Shown here: piece after piece, positions 54,263-64,000 of the stretch
How positions within the stretch are numbered: the stretch's first letter is position 1
Layout: every line of letters starts with the position of its first letter
Assembly: GCF_000014565.1 (NCBI RefSeq)
Contig: NC_008268.1
Span: 5,336,501 to 5,400,500, forward strand
Direction of reading: 5' to 3'
DNA length: 64,000 bases
Source: Rhodococcus jostii RHA1
Lineage (GTDB): Bacteria > Actinomycetota > Actinomycetes > Mycobacteriales > Mycobacteriaceae
The notes under the pieces: model-generated
Seen by the model: the letters and a program-made list of their open reading frames with translations, nothing else
Database searches by the model: none
What the model was told of the DNA's origin: nothing
Made by a program: the position numbers and the translations under genes

Positions 54263-54352
54263 CCCCCGAGCATCGCGTAAGGGCACCGGCCTTGAAGTGA
54301 CCGACGCGCAGGAGAAGGCTGGAGGTCGTGCTGTGCCCGCGGCAGAGAAGGG

Positions 54353-55192
54353 GTGGTCCGCTTGGTCATCGACAACGACGTCTACAACCGGGTGGGGGAG
54401 TCGTGGTGGGAGGAAGACAACCCACTCAACCTGCTGCACGGAAGTCTGACGCCGGGACGATTCGCCTACTTCCGAAAGGTGCTCGGCGAAACGGTCGGTC
54501 GTGACCATCGCGGACTCCGCGCCCTCGACGTCGGTTCGGGCGGCGGGTTCCTCGCGGAGGAGTTCACCCGCATCGGTTTCCGGGTCACGGGCATCGATCC
54601 GTCCCCGGTATCGGTCGACACCGCGCGGCGTCACGCGGCCGGCTCGGCACTCGACATCGAGTACCGCATCGGGTCGGGGGAACACCTGCCGGTGCCGGAT
54701 GCCACGTTCGACGTCGCCTACTGCTGCGACGTCCTCGAGCACGTGTCGGATCTCGACGGAGTGATCGCCGAGACGTCCCGTGTGCTGAAACCTGGCGGCC
54801 TGTACCTGTTCGACACCATCAACCGCACATTCGCCAGCAAGCTCGTCGCGATCAAGATCATGCAGGAGTGGCGGATGACCCGGATGTTCGACACTCCCAT
54901 CCACGACTGGTCGATGTGTATCCGTCCAGCCGAGCTGGCGCCGATCATGGAGCGGCACGGTCTGCGGCTCGGCGAGATCGTCGGGCTCGGGCCTCGGTCG
55001 AAGAATCCTCTCCGGCTCCTCGACCTTGCCCGGGCAGGCGGAACACGGCTCAGCTACGGGGAGTTGAGTCGCCGGCTCGACTTCGGGCAGATCCGGAGCA
55101 CGGCCATCTCCTACATGGGATTTGCGGTCAAGAACGGCGAAAGCCCGCCGCGACGACGCGACGGGCTTCCGGACGGGCGTGATCAGCTGTAG
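54353..55192 (+). CDS. UbiG-like SAM-dependent methyltransferase
   Basis: A 279-residue class I methyltransferase. Motif I is ALDVGSGGGFLAEEF, with an acidic GIDPSP after strand 2, DVAYCCDVLEHVSD and LKPGGLYLFDTINRT. The last matches the UbiG/3-demethylubiquinone methyltransferase group. This organism should use menaquinone, so ubiquinone synthesis is unlikely and the substrate is open. The GTG start has GAGAAGG directly upstream; a TTG three codons later is possible. The last 10 bases overlap the convergent fadB2. Confidence 0.86.
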   Translation: MVRLVIDNDVYNRVGESWWEEDNPLNLLHGSLTPGRFAYFRKVLGETVGRDHRGLRALDVGSGGGFLAEEFTRIGFRVTGIDPSPVSVDTARRHAAGSALDIEYRIGSGEHLPVPDATFDVAYCCDVLEHVSDLDGVIAETSRVLKPGGLYLFDTINRTFASKLVAIKIMQEWRMTRMFDTPIHDWSMCIRPAELAPIMERHGLRLGEIVGLGPRSKNPLRLLDLARAGGTRLSYGELSRRLDFGQIRSTAISYMGFAVKNGESPPRRRDGLPDGRDQL

Positions 55193-56031
55193 TCGTAGAA
55201 GCCCTTGCCGCTCTTCTTGCCGAGCTGTCCGGCGTCGACCTTGCGCTTGAGCAACGTCGGGGGAGCGTAGTGCGGCTCGGCGAACTCCGCGTACAGCGAC
55301 TCCGCCGCGGCGAGGGTGATGTCGAGACCGACGGTGTCGATGAGCGTCAGCGGGCCCATCGGGTAGCCGCAGCCGCCCTTCATGGCCTCGTCGATGTCCT
55401 CGGCGGTGGCGTACCCCGACTCCAGCATCCGGACCGCTGACGTGAGGTACGGGATGAGCAGCGCGTTCACGATGAAGCCCGCGCGGTCACCGGCCCGCAC
55501 CGTCTTCTTGCGCAGCGTGTTCTTCGCGTAGTCGGTGACCGCGAGGACGGTCTCCTCCGACGTGACCAGGCTGACCACGATCTCCACCAGCGGCATCACC
55601 GGCACCGGGTTGAAGAAGTGGACGCCCACAACCTGCCCGGGACGCTGCGTGGCGTTGGCCATCTTGATCAGCGGGATGGACGACGTGTTGGACGCCAGGA
55701 TGCCCGACGGCTTCACGATCTTGTCGAGCTTCTGGAAGATGTCGACCTTGAGCGACTCGATCTCCGGTGCCGCCTCGATCACGAGGTCGCGGTCCGCGAA
55801 CTCCTCGATGTCGAGGGTGACCCGCACGCGGGCGAGCGCGGCATCCGCGGCGTCCTGGTCGAGCTTGCCCGCCTTGACCCCGCGAGCCAGGGACTTCTCG
55901 ATCCGGGCCTGCGCGGCCTCGGCGAATTCCGGCTTGGTCTCGAGGATGAGAACCGAGCTGCCGGCCTTGATACATACCTCGGCGATGCCGGCACCCATGG
56001 TGCCGCCGCCGATCACGCCTACTAGTTCCAC
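55183..56031 (-). CDS. fadB2: 3-hydroxybutyryl-CoA dehydrogenase
   Basis: A 282-residue NAD(P)-dependent dehydrogenase. It has the Rossmann motif GGGTMG (residues 8-13), the HFFNPVPVMPLVEIV catalytic-His segment, and the GDRAGFIVNALLIPYLTSA and GCGYPMGPLTLIDTVGLD C-terminal domain. It matches mycobacterial FadB2 in length. It interconverts acetoacetyl-CoA and 3-hydroxybutyryl-CoA. The GTG start has GAGGAG upstream, and the palindromic repeat at 56049 lies just before that. It probably works with the upstream FadE25-type dehydrogenase. Confidence 0.94.
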   Translation of the reverse strand: MELVGVIGGGTMGAGIAEVCIKAGSSVLILETKPEFAEAAQARIEKSLARGVKAGKLDQDAADAALARVRVTLDIEEFADRDLVIEAAPEIESLKVDIFQKLDKIVKPSGILASNTSSIPLIKMANATQRPGQVVGVHFFNPVPVMPLVEIVVSLVTSEETVLAVTDYAKNTLRKKTVRAGDRAGFIVNALLIPYLTSAVRMLESGYATAEDIDEAMKGGCGYPMGPLTLIDTVGLDITLAAAESLYAEFAEPHYAPPTLLKRKVDAGQLGKKSGKGFYDYS

Positions 56032-56048
56032 AAATTCTCCTCACGTAG

Positions 56049-56092
56049 CCGTGCGTGGTTAGCGAGTCCAGAGACTCGCTAACCACGCACGG
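56049..56092. repeat. Long GC-rich palindromic element, copy 2
   Basis: Two perfect 20-base arms (CCGTGCGTGGTTAGCGAGTC and complement) with a 4-base loop. It is nearly the same core as the element at 41169. This copy lies between fadE25 and fadB2, which run in the same direction, and ends about 18 bases before the fadB2 start. It could terminate, attenuate or stabilise the mRNA between the two genes. Confidence 0.85.
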
Positions 56093-56105
56093 GCGGCGTA
56101 GCCGC

Positions 56106-57266
56106 CTACTTCAACAGTGCACGCGACATCACGACGCGCTGGATCTGGTTCGTGCCTTCGTAGATCTGAGTGATCTTCGCATCACGCATCATCCGCTCGA
56201 CAGGGAAGTCGGTGGTGTAGCCGGCGCCACCGAACAGCTGGACGGCGTCGGTGGTGACCTCCATCGCGACGTCGGAGGCGAAGCACTTGGCGGCCGCGGA
56301 GATGAATCCGAGGTTCTTCTCGCCGCGCTCGGCGCGGGCCGCGGAGGTGTAAACCATGAGGCGTGCGGCCTCGACCTTCATCGCCATGTCGGCGAGCATG
56401 AACTGCACGGCCTGGAAGTCGCTGATCGACTTGCCGAACTGCTTGCGGTCCTTGGTGTAGGCGAGGGCGGCGTCGAGGGCGCCCTGCGCGAGGCCGACTG
56501 CCTGCGCGCCGATGGTGGGACGGGTGTGGTCGAGGGTCTGCAGCGCCGTCTTGAAACCGGTGCCGGGCTCGCCGATGATGCGGTCGCCGGGGATCTTGCA
56601 GTTCTCGAAGTAGAGCTCCGCGGTGGGCGAACCCTTGATGCCGAGCTTCTTCTCCTTCGGTCCGACGACGAAGCCCTCGTCGTTCTCGTGGACCATGAAC
56701 GCGGAGATGCCGTTGGCGCCCTTGTCGGCGTCGGTGACGGCCATGACGGTGTACCAGCTGGACTTGCCACCGTTGGTGATCCAGCACTTGGAGCCGTTGA
56801 GGATCCAGTCGTCGCCGTCGGCCTTGGCGCGGGTGCGCATACTGGCGGCGTCGGAACCGGCCTCACGCTCGGACAGCGCGTAGGACGCCATGGCCTCGCC
56901 GGACGCGAGCTGCGGCAGGACCTGCTGCTTGAGTTCTTCGGACCCGTTGAGGATGAGGCCCATGGTGCCGAGCTTGTTGACGGCGGGGATCAGGGAGGAG
57001 GAGCCGCAGACGCGGGCGACCTCTTCGATGACGATGCAGGTGGCGACGGAGTCGGCGCCCTGGCCGTCGTATTCCTCGGGGACGTGGATGGCGTTGAACC
57101 CGGAGTTCACGAGGGCGACGCGGGCCTCTTCGGGGAAGCGTGCGTCCTCGTCGACCTGCTTCGCGTAGGGGGCGATCTCCTTCTCGGAGAGCGCGCGGAT
57201 CGCGGACCGCAGTTCGTCGTGCTCTTCACCGAGCTTGAACAGATCGAAGTCCGGATTTCCGGCCAT
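56106..57266 (-). CDS. fadE25: Acyl-CoA dehydrogenase, FadE25 type
   Basis: A 386-residue flavoprotein. It has the YALSEREAGSDAASM flavin loop, the WITNGGKSSWYTVMAV segment, the catalytic-Glu region ITQIYEGTNQIQRVVMSRALLK, and RKQFGKSISDFQAVQFMLADMA. It is very like mycobacterial FadE25 (389 residues), a conserved short/branched-chain enzyme. AAGGAG lies six bases before the ATG at 57266; the ATG ten codons upstream has no such site. Twin operator-like boxes lie upstream, between this gene and a TetR gene. Confidence 0.94.
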   Translation of the reverse strand: MAGNPDFDLFKLGEEHDELRSAIRALSEKEIAPYAKQVDEDARFPEEARVALVNSGFNAIHVPEEYDGQGADSVATCIVIEEVARVCGSSSLIPAVNKLGTMGLILNGSEELKQQVLPQLASGEAMASYALSEREAGSDAASMRTRAKADGDDWILNGSKCWITNGGKSSWYTVMAVTDADKGANGISAFMVHENDEGFVVGPKEKKLGIKGSPTAELYFENCKIPGDRIIGEPGTGFKTALQTLDHTRPTIGAQAVGLAQGALDAALAYTKDRKQFGKSISDFQAVQFMLADMAMKVEAARLMVYTSAARAERGEKNLGFISAAAKCFASDVAMEVTTDAVQLFGGAGYTTDFPVERMMRDAKITQIYEGTNQIQRVVMSRALLK

Positions 57267-57308
57267 GGGGCGCTCCTTGCTGAGTCTCGACGGCACCGAG
57301 TCTGAATA

Positions 57309-57321
57309 GGCACTCCGTGCC
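57309..57321. promoter_or_regulatory. Operator-like box 1: GGCAC-TCC-GTGCC
   Basis: A 13-bp inverted repeat, 43 bases upstream of the fadE25 ATG. It shares its arms with box 2 at 57396. Confidence 0.6.
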
Positions 57322-57395
57322 AGGGTTGTTGTCGTTCAGGTGGGCCGCAATGTTCGTGGTCGGCAAACTACTGCCACTACAGTGCAGTCAACCAC

Positions 57396-57408
57396 GGCAC
57401 TGAGTGCC
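57396..57408. promoter_or_regulatory. Operator-like box 2: GGCACT-G-AGTGCC
   Basis: A perfect 13-bp palindrome, 87 bases from box 1 and matching it at GGCACTnnGTGCC. A related symmetric stretch (57371-57387) lies between them. The boxes sit between the TetR gene and fadE25. Confidence 0.65.
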
Positions 57409-57439
57409 AGTCAAGGGTGGTTGTCGTCACCCGGCCGCC

Positions 57440-58138
57440 TCAGTCCCGGCGCCGGGACAGCTGGGCCTGGATACGCCCGGTGATCTCGTCCACCGGCGTT
57501 CCCGGCGGGTACGACACCACCAGCACGGCGTCCTGTTCCTGCGTCGATGCCCCCGGAGCGACGCCGAACGTCCGGCGCACGTCGAGGAGGGCCCGCTCGA
57601 GTTCCTCGGCGGTGGCGTCGGGATCGCCCTTGATCATGTTCCGGAGCAGGAAGTTGTGGCACGCGGTGACAGCGGCCGCGAATCCGATGACCTTCAGGAC
57701 CGGCTCGGTGGGTACGACACCGCGCAGGTAGTCGACGAACAACCGCTCGTAGCGGAAGCCGGTGACGATCTCCCGGTCGCGCAGGGCGGGCACCCGCTGC
57801 ACCACCTGGTACCGGCGAGCCGACAGCTCCCGGTTCTCGCGGAACCTGTCGAAGACCAGGCCGGCCGTCCTGCAGACCGCGGCCCACGGGTCATCGGAAT
57901 CCGTGGACAGATAATCGCCTGCCTGCTGCAACAGTGATTCGTGATCGGCGAAGATCACGTCCTCCTTGGAGCGGAACTGGCGGAAGAACGTCCGCCGGGA
58001 CACGCCCGCCGCGGACGCGATCTGCTCGACGGTCGTCGCCTCGTACCCGTTCTCGGAGAACAGCCGGATGGCCTGCGCCACGACGTGGACGCGGAAGTCC
58101 GCGGGATCGATGCCGGGTGTGTCGACGCGCTCGGTCAT
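57440..58138 (-). CDS. TetR-family regulator, probable regulator of fadE25
   Basis: A 232-residue regulator. The helix-turn-helix is in [37 protein letters not shown] (about residues 20-56), and the C-terminal domain is helical. It lies 173 bases upstream of fadE25 on the same strand, with two operator-like boxes between. It is divergent from the NRPS gene. The ATG at 58138 gives family length; an ORF extending upstream would run into the NRPS 5' region. Confidence 0.9.
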   Translation of the reverse strand: MTERVDTPGIDPADFRVHVVAQAIRLFSENGYEATTVEQIASAAGVSRRTFFRQFRSKEDVIFADHESLLQQAGDYLSTDSDDPWAAVCRTAGLVFDRFRENRELSARRYQVVQRVPALRDREIVTGFRYERLFVDYLRGVVPTEPVLKVIGFAAAVTACHNFLLRNMIKGDPDATAEELERALLDVRRTFGVAPGASTQEQDAVLVVSYPPGTPVDEITGRIQAQLSRRRD

Positions 58139-58256
58139 GGGGCCCAGTATCCATCGGCGGCATTGGGCCCGCAGTGCCCTGGACCCGGCGCGCCTCGCGG
58201 GCGGATACTCGAAAGAGTGCGTCCGTCCTGGTTGGGCGGGGCGAGGTCGAGTTCGA

Positions 58257-61200
58257 GTGTGCCCTGGACAAGGTGAAGGACCCGTTCCGGGGGCGGGAGA
58301 AACGCGCCGCCCCGCGGACGTCCGTGTTCCGGACGGCGGCGAACCGATTCCGCTCTCGGCGGCCCAGCGGGCCACGTGGTTCGCGCAGCAACTCGAACCG
58401 CAGGTCCCGATCTCCATCGCCCAGTACGTCGAGTTCCACGGTGTCCTCGACATCGACCTGCTCCGGCAGGAGACGGTGGAAGCGGCCCGCGAATTCGAAT
58501 CACCCTTCCTCAAGGTGTACGACGTCGACGGCCGGCCGCTGCAGTACGTGGACCATCGGACGGACACGTCCATCGCGTACGTCGATTTCCGCGCGGACGA
58601 GGACCCGGTGGCGGCGGCACACGCATGGATGGAACGTGATTACGTCACACCGCTCGATCTGAGCGCCGACCGGCTGGTCGAGACGTCGATCCTGCAGACC
58701 GCTGACACCCACTTCCTGTGGTACAGCAGGATTCACCACGTTGCTCTCGACGGTTACGGGGCCATGACGATGCTGCGCCGCATCGCACACCGGTATTCTG
58801 CGAAAGTCGCGGGCCGCGAACCGGATCCGAACCGGGCGGTGAGCCTGCGGCAGTTGTACGACATCGACAGCCGGTACCGCGCCTCCGAGCGGTTCGTGAC
58901 CGATCGGGAGTACTGGGCGGGCCGGGTCGCCGGGCTCGAGGGCACCACGCTGGCGCGGACGGCGGGGCAGGTGTCGGCCACCAGTACGGTGGAGAGTGCC
59001 GTCCTCTCGGACGACGTCGTGGCCGTTCTCGATTCCCGCGACAGCCTGTCGGCGGCGACGATCATCGCGGCCGCGGCGTGCTACCTGTCGCGACGTACCG
59101 GCAGAACCGATGTGCTGGTGACCATTCCGGTGTCGGCCCGCACCACGGCGGTGCTGCGCAATTCCGGGGGCATGCTCGTCAACGTGGCACCGATGCCCGT
59201 CAGCGTCCGGGCCGACGACACCGTCGCGGAGCTGATCGAGAAGGTGCAGCGCGAGCTGGTCGCCGCACTGCGACACCAGCGGTGCAGCCTCGACGACATC
59301 CGCCGCGACGCCGGCGACACCGCGACGACGGCACTGTACGGGCCGATGGTGAACGTGATGTTGTTCCGCCAGGAGGTCGCGCTCGGTTCGCTCCTCGGCG
59401 ATTTCCACATCGTCACATCGGGTCCGGTCGAGGACCTGCTGATCAACGTGTATCAGAGCGGCACCCCCACCAGGATCTTCGTCGACTTCCGCGCGAACCC
59501 CAGCCGCTATGAGGACGCGGAACTGCGGGAACACCATCGGCAGTTCGTCGAACTGCTCGAGGAACTGGCCACCGCAGACCCGGCGTCCCGGGTGGGCAGC
59601 ATCCACGAGTCCAGTTCGCGCGCCGGCGAACGACTTCTGCGCGAGGCGGCGGAAATCGACTACTGGCGCCGGCAGCTGGACGGGTTGCCCGACCTCCTGC
59701 CGTTGCCCACCGACCACCCGCGGCCCGCGAGGTTGTCGCAGGCGAGCGACCGGGTCACCGTGGTGGTGCCGGGGGAGTTGCACCGCCGCGTCGCCGCTCT
59801 GGCCGACGCCGCAGGCACCACCGGCCGCACGGTGTTCCTGACGGCCCTGTCGATCCTGCTGGGCAGGGTCACCGGTAGCAGCGACATCGCCGTCGGAACG
59901 GCCGTGGACGTGGGCGATCGCACGGACGTCGTGGTGGTGCGGTCGCGGTACGCGAGCGAGGTGTCGTGCCGCGACTATCTGTCGCACGTCCGGGACGTCG
60001 CCACCGAGGCGGCCGCGCACACCGGTGTTCCGTTCGACCGTCTGGTGCGGGAACTCGGCGTGTCGGTGTCGGACGCGTACGCACCGATCGTCCAGGTGCT
60101 GCTCGACACCCGCGCGCCCGGCGCCCCGGGTCCTGCCGTCTCCGGCCTCGACCTATGCGTGACCGTGACCGAAGCGGCCGACGAGTCGGGCGATCCGGCG
60201 GGTGTCACCGTCGAATTCGGTTTCGCCGCAGACCTGTTCGACGCCCACACGATCCGGGTGGCCGCCGAGCGGTACCTCCGCATCCTCGACGCGATGGCCG
60301 CCGATCCGGAGGTTCCGGTCGGTGACATCGAGATCCTCTCCGCAGACGAACGTTCCGCGCTGACGCCGGTACGAGGACGGCCGGGCCGGTCCGAGCGCAC
60401 CCTGCCCGACCTCTTCGCGGATGCCGCGGCACTGGATCCGGCGGCGACGGCGCTGTCGCGGCAGGGCGAGGAGTTGTCGTACCGCGAGCTGGACCGGTGG
60501 TCGACGCAGGTCGCGCGCATGCTGATCGACCGCGGGGTGGGGCCGGAATCGTTCGTCGCGCTGGCGCTCCCGCGTTCGTTCCGGTCGGTGGCGTCCGTGT
60601 GGGCCGTCGCGAAGACCGGGGCGGCCTTCGTTCCCGTGGATCCGAACTACCCGGCCGATCGGATCGACTACATGCTCGCCGATTCGGGTGTGGTGCTGGG
60701 CCTGACGGAGGAGGCGGCGCGCGGTCGCCTGCACGACTCGATTCCCTGGTGCGTGCTGGACGATCCCGATTTCCAGGCTGACTGCGCCGCCCGCTCCGGC
60801 CGTCCGCTGACCGACTCCGACCGCATCCAGCCCCTGCACCTCGACAATGCCGCGTACCTGATCTACACGTCCGGTTCGACGGGGCGGCCGAAGGGCGTCA
60901 CCGTCACCCACCGCGGGCTCGACAACTTCGCTGCCGACCAGCAGGAGAGGTTCGGCGCCACGAGATCGTCCCGGACGCTGCACTTCTCGACCCCGAGTTT
61001 CGACGCGTCCGTGTTCGAATACCTGCAGGCGTTCGGGGTGGGCGCCACGATGGTGGTCGTGCCGCCGTCCGCGTACGGCGGCTCGGAACTGGCCGATCTG
61101 CTGAGGTCGGAACGCGTCACGCACGGCTTCGTCACCACCGCGGCGCTGGGCACGATCCCGCCGGATTCGCTGGGCGACTTCCTCGACGTGGTGGTGGGCG

Positions 61201-64000
61201 GTGAGGCCTGCCCGCCCGAACTGGTGGCCCGGTGGGCGCCGGACCGCAGGCTGCACAACGCGTACGGTCCCACCGAAACCACCATCATGGCGAACATCAG
61301 CGCACCGATGACCCCCGGCGACCCCATCACACTCGGCGGGCCGATCCGGGGCGCCGAGGAAGTGGTGCTCGACGCCCGGCTCCGTCCGGTACCCGTCGGC
61401 GTCCCGGGTGAGCTGTACATCGCCGGCGCCGGTGTGGCCCGGGGGTATCACCGGCGGCCCGGTCTCACCGCGGCACGGTTCGTCGCCGACCCGTACGGCC
61501 GGGGCCGGATGTACCGCACTGGTGACGTGGTGCGGTGGCGGCCCGACCACACCCTCGAATATTTGCGGCGCAGCGACTTCCAGGTCAAGGTGCGGGGTTT
61601 CCGCATCGAACTCGGCGAGATCGACGCGATGCTGCAGACGCATCCGGACGTGCGACTGGCCGTCACCATCGGCAGGCCGGGACCGTCCGGGGACACCGTC
61701 CTGGTCTCGTACGTCGTCCCGGCTCCGGGCAGGCCGATCGAGACGACGGAACTGCTGCGACAGGTTCGGAACCGGTTGCCGGCGTACATGGTTCCCTCGG
61801 TCGTCGTGGTGCTCGACGAGATCCCGCTGAACCCGGTCGGGAAGCTGGACCGCGCGGCACTGCCGGAACCGCGGTTCCTGTCCGCGGCCGCCGAGTTCAA
61901 GGCGCCTACCGACCCGGTCGAGGAGTCGATCGCCGAGGTCTTCACCGAGGTCCTCGGCGTCGAACGGATCAGTGTCGACGACAGCTTCTTCGACCTCGGC
62001 GGCAATTCTCTCGTGGCGACGCGGGTGATCGCGCGCGTCAACGCGGCACTCGGATCGGACGTGGGTGTGCGGGCGTTGTTCGAGGCGCCCACCGCCGAAC
62101 TGCTGGCCGCGTACGTTCGGCGTGCGGGGACGGAATTCGTGGACCGTCCGCCCCTGGTCGTCGGGGAGCGGCCCGAGCGGATCCCGTTGTCGCTGGCGCA
62201 GCAACGGATGTGGTTCATCAACCAGTTCGACACGTCGTCGGTGGCGTACAACATCCCGATGGCCGTGCGCCTCACCGGACCGCTGGATGCGGACACGCTG
62301 CGGGCCGCGGTGGGCGATGTGATCGAGCGGCACGAGTCGTTGCGCACCGTGTATCCCGCGTCGACGGACGGGCCCTACCAGGTGGTGGTCGACACCGCGG
62401 ACGTCGTCCCGGACCTCACCCCGCACGTCGACGGCGACGAGTCGCTGCACGAGAGGATCGCGACCCTCCTCGCGGGCGGATTCGACGTGAGCGCGAAGGT
62501 CCCGCTGCGCGCGGCGCTGTTGTGGACCGGCCCCGACGAACACGTGCTGGTGATCGTGGTGCATCACATCGCCGCCGACGGGGCGTCGCTCGCGCCGCTG
62601 GCCCGCGACCTGATGGTCGCGTACTCGTCGCGCCGGTCCGGGACGCCGCCGAGCTGGGAGCCGCTGCCCGTGCAGTACGCCGACTTCAGCGTGTGGCAGC
62701 GTCGCCTTCTCGGCAGTGCCGAGGACGCGGACAGTCTCATGTCCCGGCAACTGCAGTACTGGCGCGGTGTGCTCGCCGAACTGCCGGAGGTCAGCGCCCT
62801 GCCGCTCGACCGGAACAGGCCGCCCGCCCGCTCGCTCGAGGGTGCGACCGCGGCGTTCGCGATCGACGCGGGCCTGCACCGGCAACTGCTCCTCCTCGCG
62901 CGCGAGCACCAGGCGACGCTGTTCATGGTGATGCACGCGGCGCTGGCCGTGCTGCTGTCGAGGATGTCCGGTTCGGGTGACGTCGCCATCGGCACCCCGA
63001 TCGCCGGTCGCGGTGAGGCGGCGCTGGACGACCTGGTCGGGATGTTCGTCAACACGCTGGTGCTGCGGACTCCGGTGGAGCCGGGTGAGGTGTTCACCGA
63101 CGTACTGGCCCGGGCCCGCGACACGGACCTGGGTGCGTTCGGGCACACGGACGTTCCCTTCGAGAGCGTCGTCGACGAGCTGGCTCCAGGCAGGTCGACG
63201 TCCCACTCGCCGCTGTTCCAGGTGCTGCTCGAATTCCAGAACACCGTGCGCGCCCACCTCGAACTGCCGGGCCTGACCGTCGAGGCGGTCGACGTCGACC
63301 CGGGAGTCGCCAAGTTCGACCTGCAGCTGTCGCTCGCCGAATACCACGATGAGAAGGGCACCGCCGCAGGCATGGCCGCCGCGTTCCTGTATGCGACGGA
63401 CGTGTTCGACCGGACGTCGGTGGAGGGGTTCGGGGAACGCTTCGTCCGGGTACTGCGGGCGGTGGTCGACGACCCGGCGGCGGTGGTGGGGGACATCCCG
63501 GTTCTCGGTGCGGTCGAGCGCGACCTGGTGCTGGACCGGTGGAACCGCGAGGGTGTCACCGCCGACGCGCAGACCGTGGTCGAGTTGTTCGCGCGGGTGG
63601 CCGCGTCGACCCCGGACGCCACCGCGGTCGTGTGCGGTGACGAGACGCTGACCTACGGCGAACTGGACGAGCAGGCGAACCGGTTGGCCCGGTTGCTGAT
63701 CGCCGAGGGGGTGGGAACCGAGTCGCTGGTCGCGGTGATGGTGGATCGCACACCTGCCCTCGTGGTGACGTTGCTGGCGGTGCTCGCCGCCGGTGGCGGG
63801 TACGTGCCGGTCGACACCAGCTATCCCGCCGAGCGGGTGGCGGCGATGTTCGACGACGCACGACCCGTCTGCGCCGTGGTGAGCGCCGAATTCGCGTCGC
63901 TGGCACCGGCCGGAATCCCGGTGGTGGCGATCGACGATCCGGCGACGGCCGGTGCGATGGCCGAACTGTCCGGGTTGCCGGTCACCGACTCGGATCGGTT
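58257..64000 (+). CDS. Non-ribosomal peptide synthetase, 3' end outside window
   Basis: At least 1,914 residues are visible, with no stop before the window ends. A GTG at 58257 is chosen as the start; an in-frame ATG at 58137 overlaps the TetR start. Domains, in residues from the GTG, begin with C1 at about 32-450, EntF-like, with HHVALDG at 160-166. Next is a C-terminal half of a condensation domain at about 469-690, with no HHxxxDG. A1 spans 715-1207, with [11 protein letters not shown] at 870 and Lys1196 in NPVGKLD. T1 has its phosphopantetheine Ser at 1251 (GGNSL). C2 starts at about 1309 with HHIAADG at 1436. A2 starts at 1773 and is cut. No epimerase lies between T1 and C2. The A1 pocket reads roughly D-A-F near 235-239, V and V at 299/301, and A-I-M at 322/330/331, so the residue is uncertain. 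No thioesterase or iron box is visible. Confidence 0.93.
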   Translation, partial: MCPGQGEGPVPGAGETRRPADVRVPDGGEPIPLSAAQRATWFAQQLEPQVPISIAQYVEFHGVLDIDLLRQETVEAAREFESPFLKVYDVDGRPLQYVDHRTDTSIAYVDFRADEDPVAAAHAWMERDYVTPLDLSADRLVETSILQTADTHFLWYSRIHHVALDGYGAMTMLRRIAHRYSAKVAGREPDPNRAVSLRQLYDIDSRYRASERFVTDREYWAGRVAGLEGTTLARTAGQVSATSTVESAVLSDDVVAVLDSRDSLSAATIIAAAACYLSRRTGRTDVLVTIPVSARTTAVLRNSGGMLVNVAPMPVSVRADDTVAELIEKVQRELVAALRHQRCSLDDIRRDAGDTATTALYGPMVNVMLFRQEVALGSLLGDFHIVTSGPVEDLLINVYQSGTPTRIFVDFRANPSRYEDAELREHHRQFVELLEELATADPASRVGSIHESSSRAGERLLREAAEIDYWRRQLDGLPDLLPLPTDHPRPARLSQASDRVTVVVPGELHRRVAALADAAGTTGRTVFLTALSILLGRVTGSSDIAVGTAVDVGDRTDVVVVRSRYASEVSCRDYLSHVRDVATEAAAHTGVPFDRLVRELGVSVSDAYAPIVQVLLDTRAPGAPGPAVSGLDLCVTVTEAADESGDPAGVTVEFGFAADLFDAHTIRVAAERYLRILDAMAADPEVPVGDIEILSADERSALTPVRGRPGRSERTLPDLFADAAALDPAATALSRQGEELSYRELDRWSTQVARMLIDRGVGPESFVALALPRSFRSVASVWAVAKTGAAFVPVDPNYPADRIDYMLADSGVVLGLTEEAARGRLHDSIPWCVLDDPDFQADCAARSGRPLTDSDRIQPLHLDNAAYLIYTSGSTGRPKGVTVTHRGLDNFAADQQERFGATRSSRTLHFSTPSFDASVFEYLQAFGVGATMVVVPPSAYGGSELADLLRSERVTHGFVTTAALGTIPPDSLGDFLDVVVGGEACPPELVARWAPDRRLHNAYGPTETTIMANISAPMTPGDPITLGGPIRGAEEVVLDARLRPVPVGVPGELYIAGAGVARGYHRRPGLTAARFVADPYGRGRMYRTGDVVRWRPDHTLEYLRRSDFQVKVRGFRIELGEIDAMLQTHPDVRLAVTIGRPGPSGDTVLVSYVVPAPGRPIETTELLRQVRNRLPAYMVPSVVVVLDEIPLNPVGKLDRAALPEPRFLSAAAEFKAPTDPVEESIAEVFTEVLGVERISVDDSFFDLGGNSLVATRVIARVNAALGSDVGVRALFEAPTAELLAAYVRRAGTEFVDRPPLVVGERPERIPLSLAQQRMWFINQFDTSSVAYNIPMAVRLTGPLDADTLRAAVGDVIERHESLRTVYPASTDGPYQVVVDTADVVPDLTPHVDGDESLHERIATLLAGGFDVSAKVPLRAALLWTGPDEHVLVIVVHHIAADGASLAPLARDLMVAYSSRRSGTPPSWEPLPVQYADFSVWQRRLLGSAEDADSLMSRQLQYWRGVLAELPEVSALPLDRNRPPARSLEGATAAFAIDAGLHRQLLLLAREHQATLFMVMHAALAVLLSRMSGSGDVAIGTPIAGRGEAALDDLVGMFVNTLVLRTPVEPGEVFTDVLARARDTDLGAFGHTDVPFESVVDELAPGRSTSHSPLFQVLLEFQNTVRAHLELPGLTVEAVDVDPGVAKFDLQLSLAEYHDEKGTAAGMAAAFLYATDVFDRTSVEGFGERFVRVLRAVVDDPAAVVGDIPVLGAVERDLVLDRWNREGVTADAQTVVELFARVAASTPDATAVVCGDETLTYGELDEQANRLARLLIAEGVGTESLVAVMVDRTPALVVTLLAVLAAGGGYVPVDTSYPAERVAAMFDDARPVCAVVSAEFASLAPAGIPVVAIDDPATAGAMAELSGLPVTDSDR

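Noticed and set aside
58139..58256. Iron box (DtxR/IdeR) before the NRPS, which would mark a siderophore
   Set aside because: No TTAGGTTAG-like palindrome is visible in the gap, so siderophore identity is not supported.
60153..63347. Very long minus-strand ORF (1,064 codons) opposite the NRPS
   Set aside because: It is antisense to clearly conserved C, A and T domain motifs and has a low-complexity His/Arg/Gly composition. It is an artefact of high GC codon use.

Overview
The window is high-GC DNA from an actinomycete of the Mycobacteriales, most likely a large-genome Rhodococcus (jostii/opacus type). This rests on gene content: a Pol-PE-Lig LigD, many TetR, DHA2-MFS and acyl-CoA genes, a match to the KstR steroid operator, a SulP-carbonic anhydrase fusion of the Rv3273 type, FadE25, FadB2 and AGPS-like genes, and a giant NRPS. 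No rRNA, tRNA, IS, phage or CRISPR was recognised. Coding density is high. No gene-free stretch exceeds about 230 bases.

Layout. 1-9.5 kb: the 3' part of ligD and a small partner gene; two paralogous proline-rich membrane/secreted proteins; a response regulator-histidine kinase pair followed by a DUF4173 membrane protein; a GntR-ABC ATPase operon facing a PPOX-fold flavin/F420 protein across a perfect 28-bp palindrome. 9.5-17 kb: a minus-strand operon (SCP-x-type thiolase, SRPBCC protein, double hot-dog MaoC hydratase, SDR, two-domain acyl-CoA dehydrogenase, AMACR/CaiB-BaiF protein) facing a TetR gene over a clear inverted repeat. Together these genes make a complete beta-oxidation turn of the kind used for 2-methyl-branched or sterol side-chain acyl-CoAs. 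17-25.5 kb: a membrane serine/threonine kinase with DFN instead of DFG, mntH, an HsaA-like flavin monooxygenase under a KstR-type box, an osmC-metY operon with a structured leader, and a MocR/PdxR regulator.

25.5-35 kb: an AhpD-like gene, hpd, an IclR regulator, a gamma-carbonic anhydrase, a CoA-transferase/HMG-CoA-lyase-like/MatC-type transporter operon (a candidate 3-hydroxy-3-methylglutarate or related dicarboxylate route), and the SulP-STAS-carbonic anhydrase fusion. 35-43 kb: an AurF-type diiron oxygenase, an MFS exporter with a divergent TetR, a possible 34-aa peptide, a class III adenylate cyclase, a DUF6319-like protein, a secreted S1 protease and ilvD. 43-55 kb: an aldo/keto reductase, several MFS exporters, an AGPS-like and diacylglycerol-kinase operon, an S4 protein, a GNAT, a secreted protein, a polytopic membrane protein and a UbiG-like methyltransferase. 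55-64 kb: fadB2, fadE25 with twin operator-like boxes, its TetR, and the 5' part of an NRPS (C, half-C, A, T, C, A...) that runs off the window.

The region reads as core metabolism interleaved with catabolic and export modules, each with its own local regulator. Several regulators have visible palindromic operators. A long GC-rich palindrome of one family occurs twice, at 41.2 and 56.1 kb.
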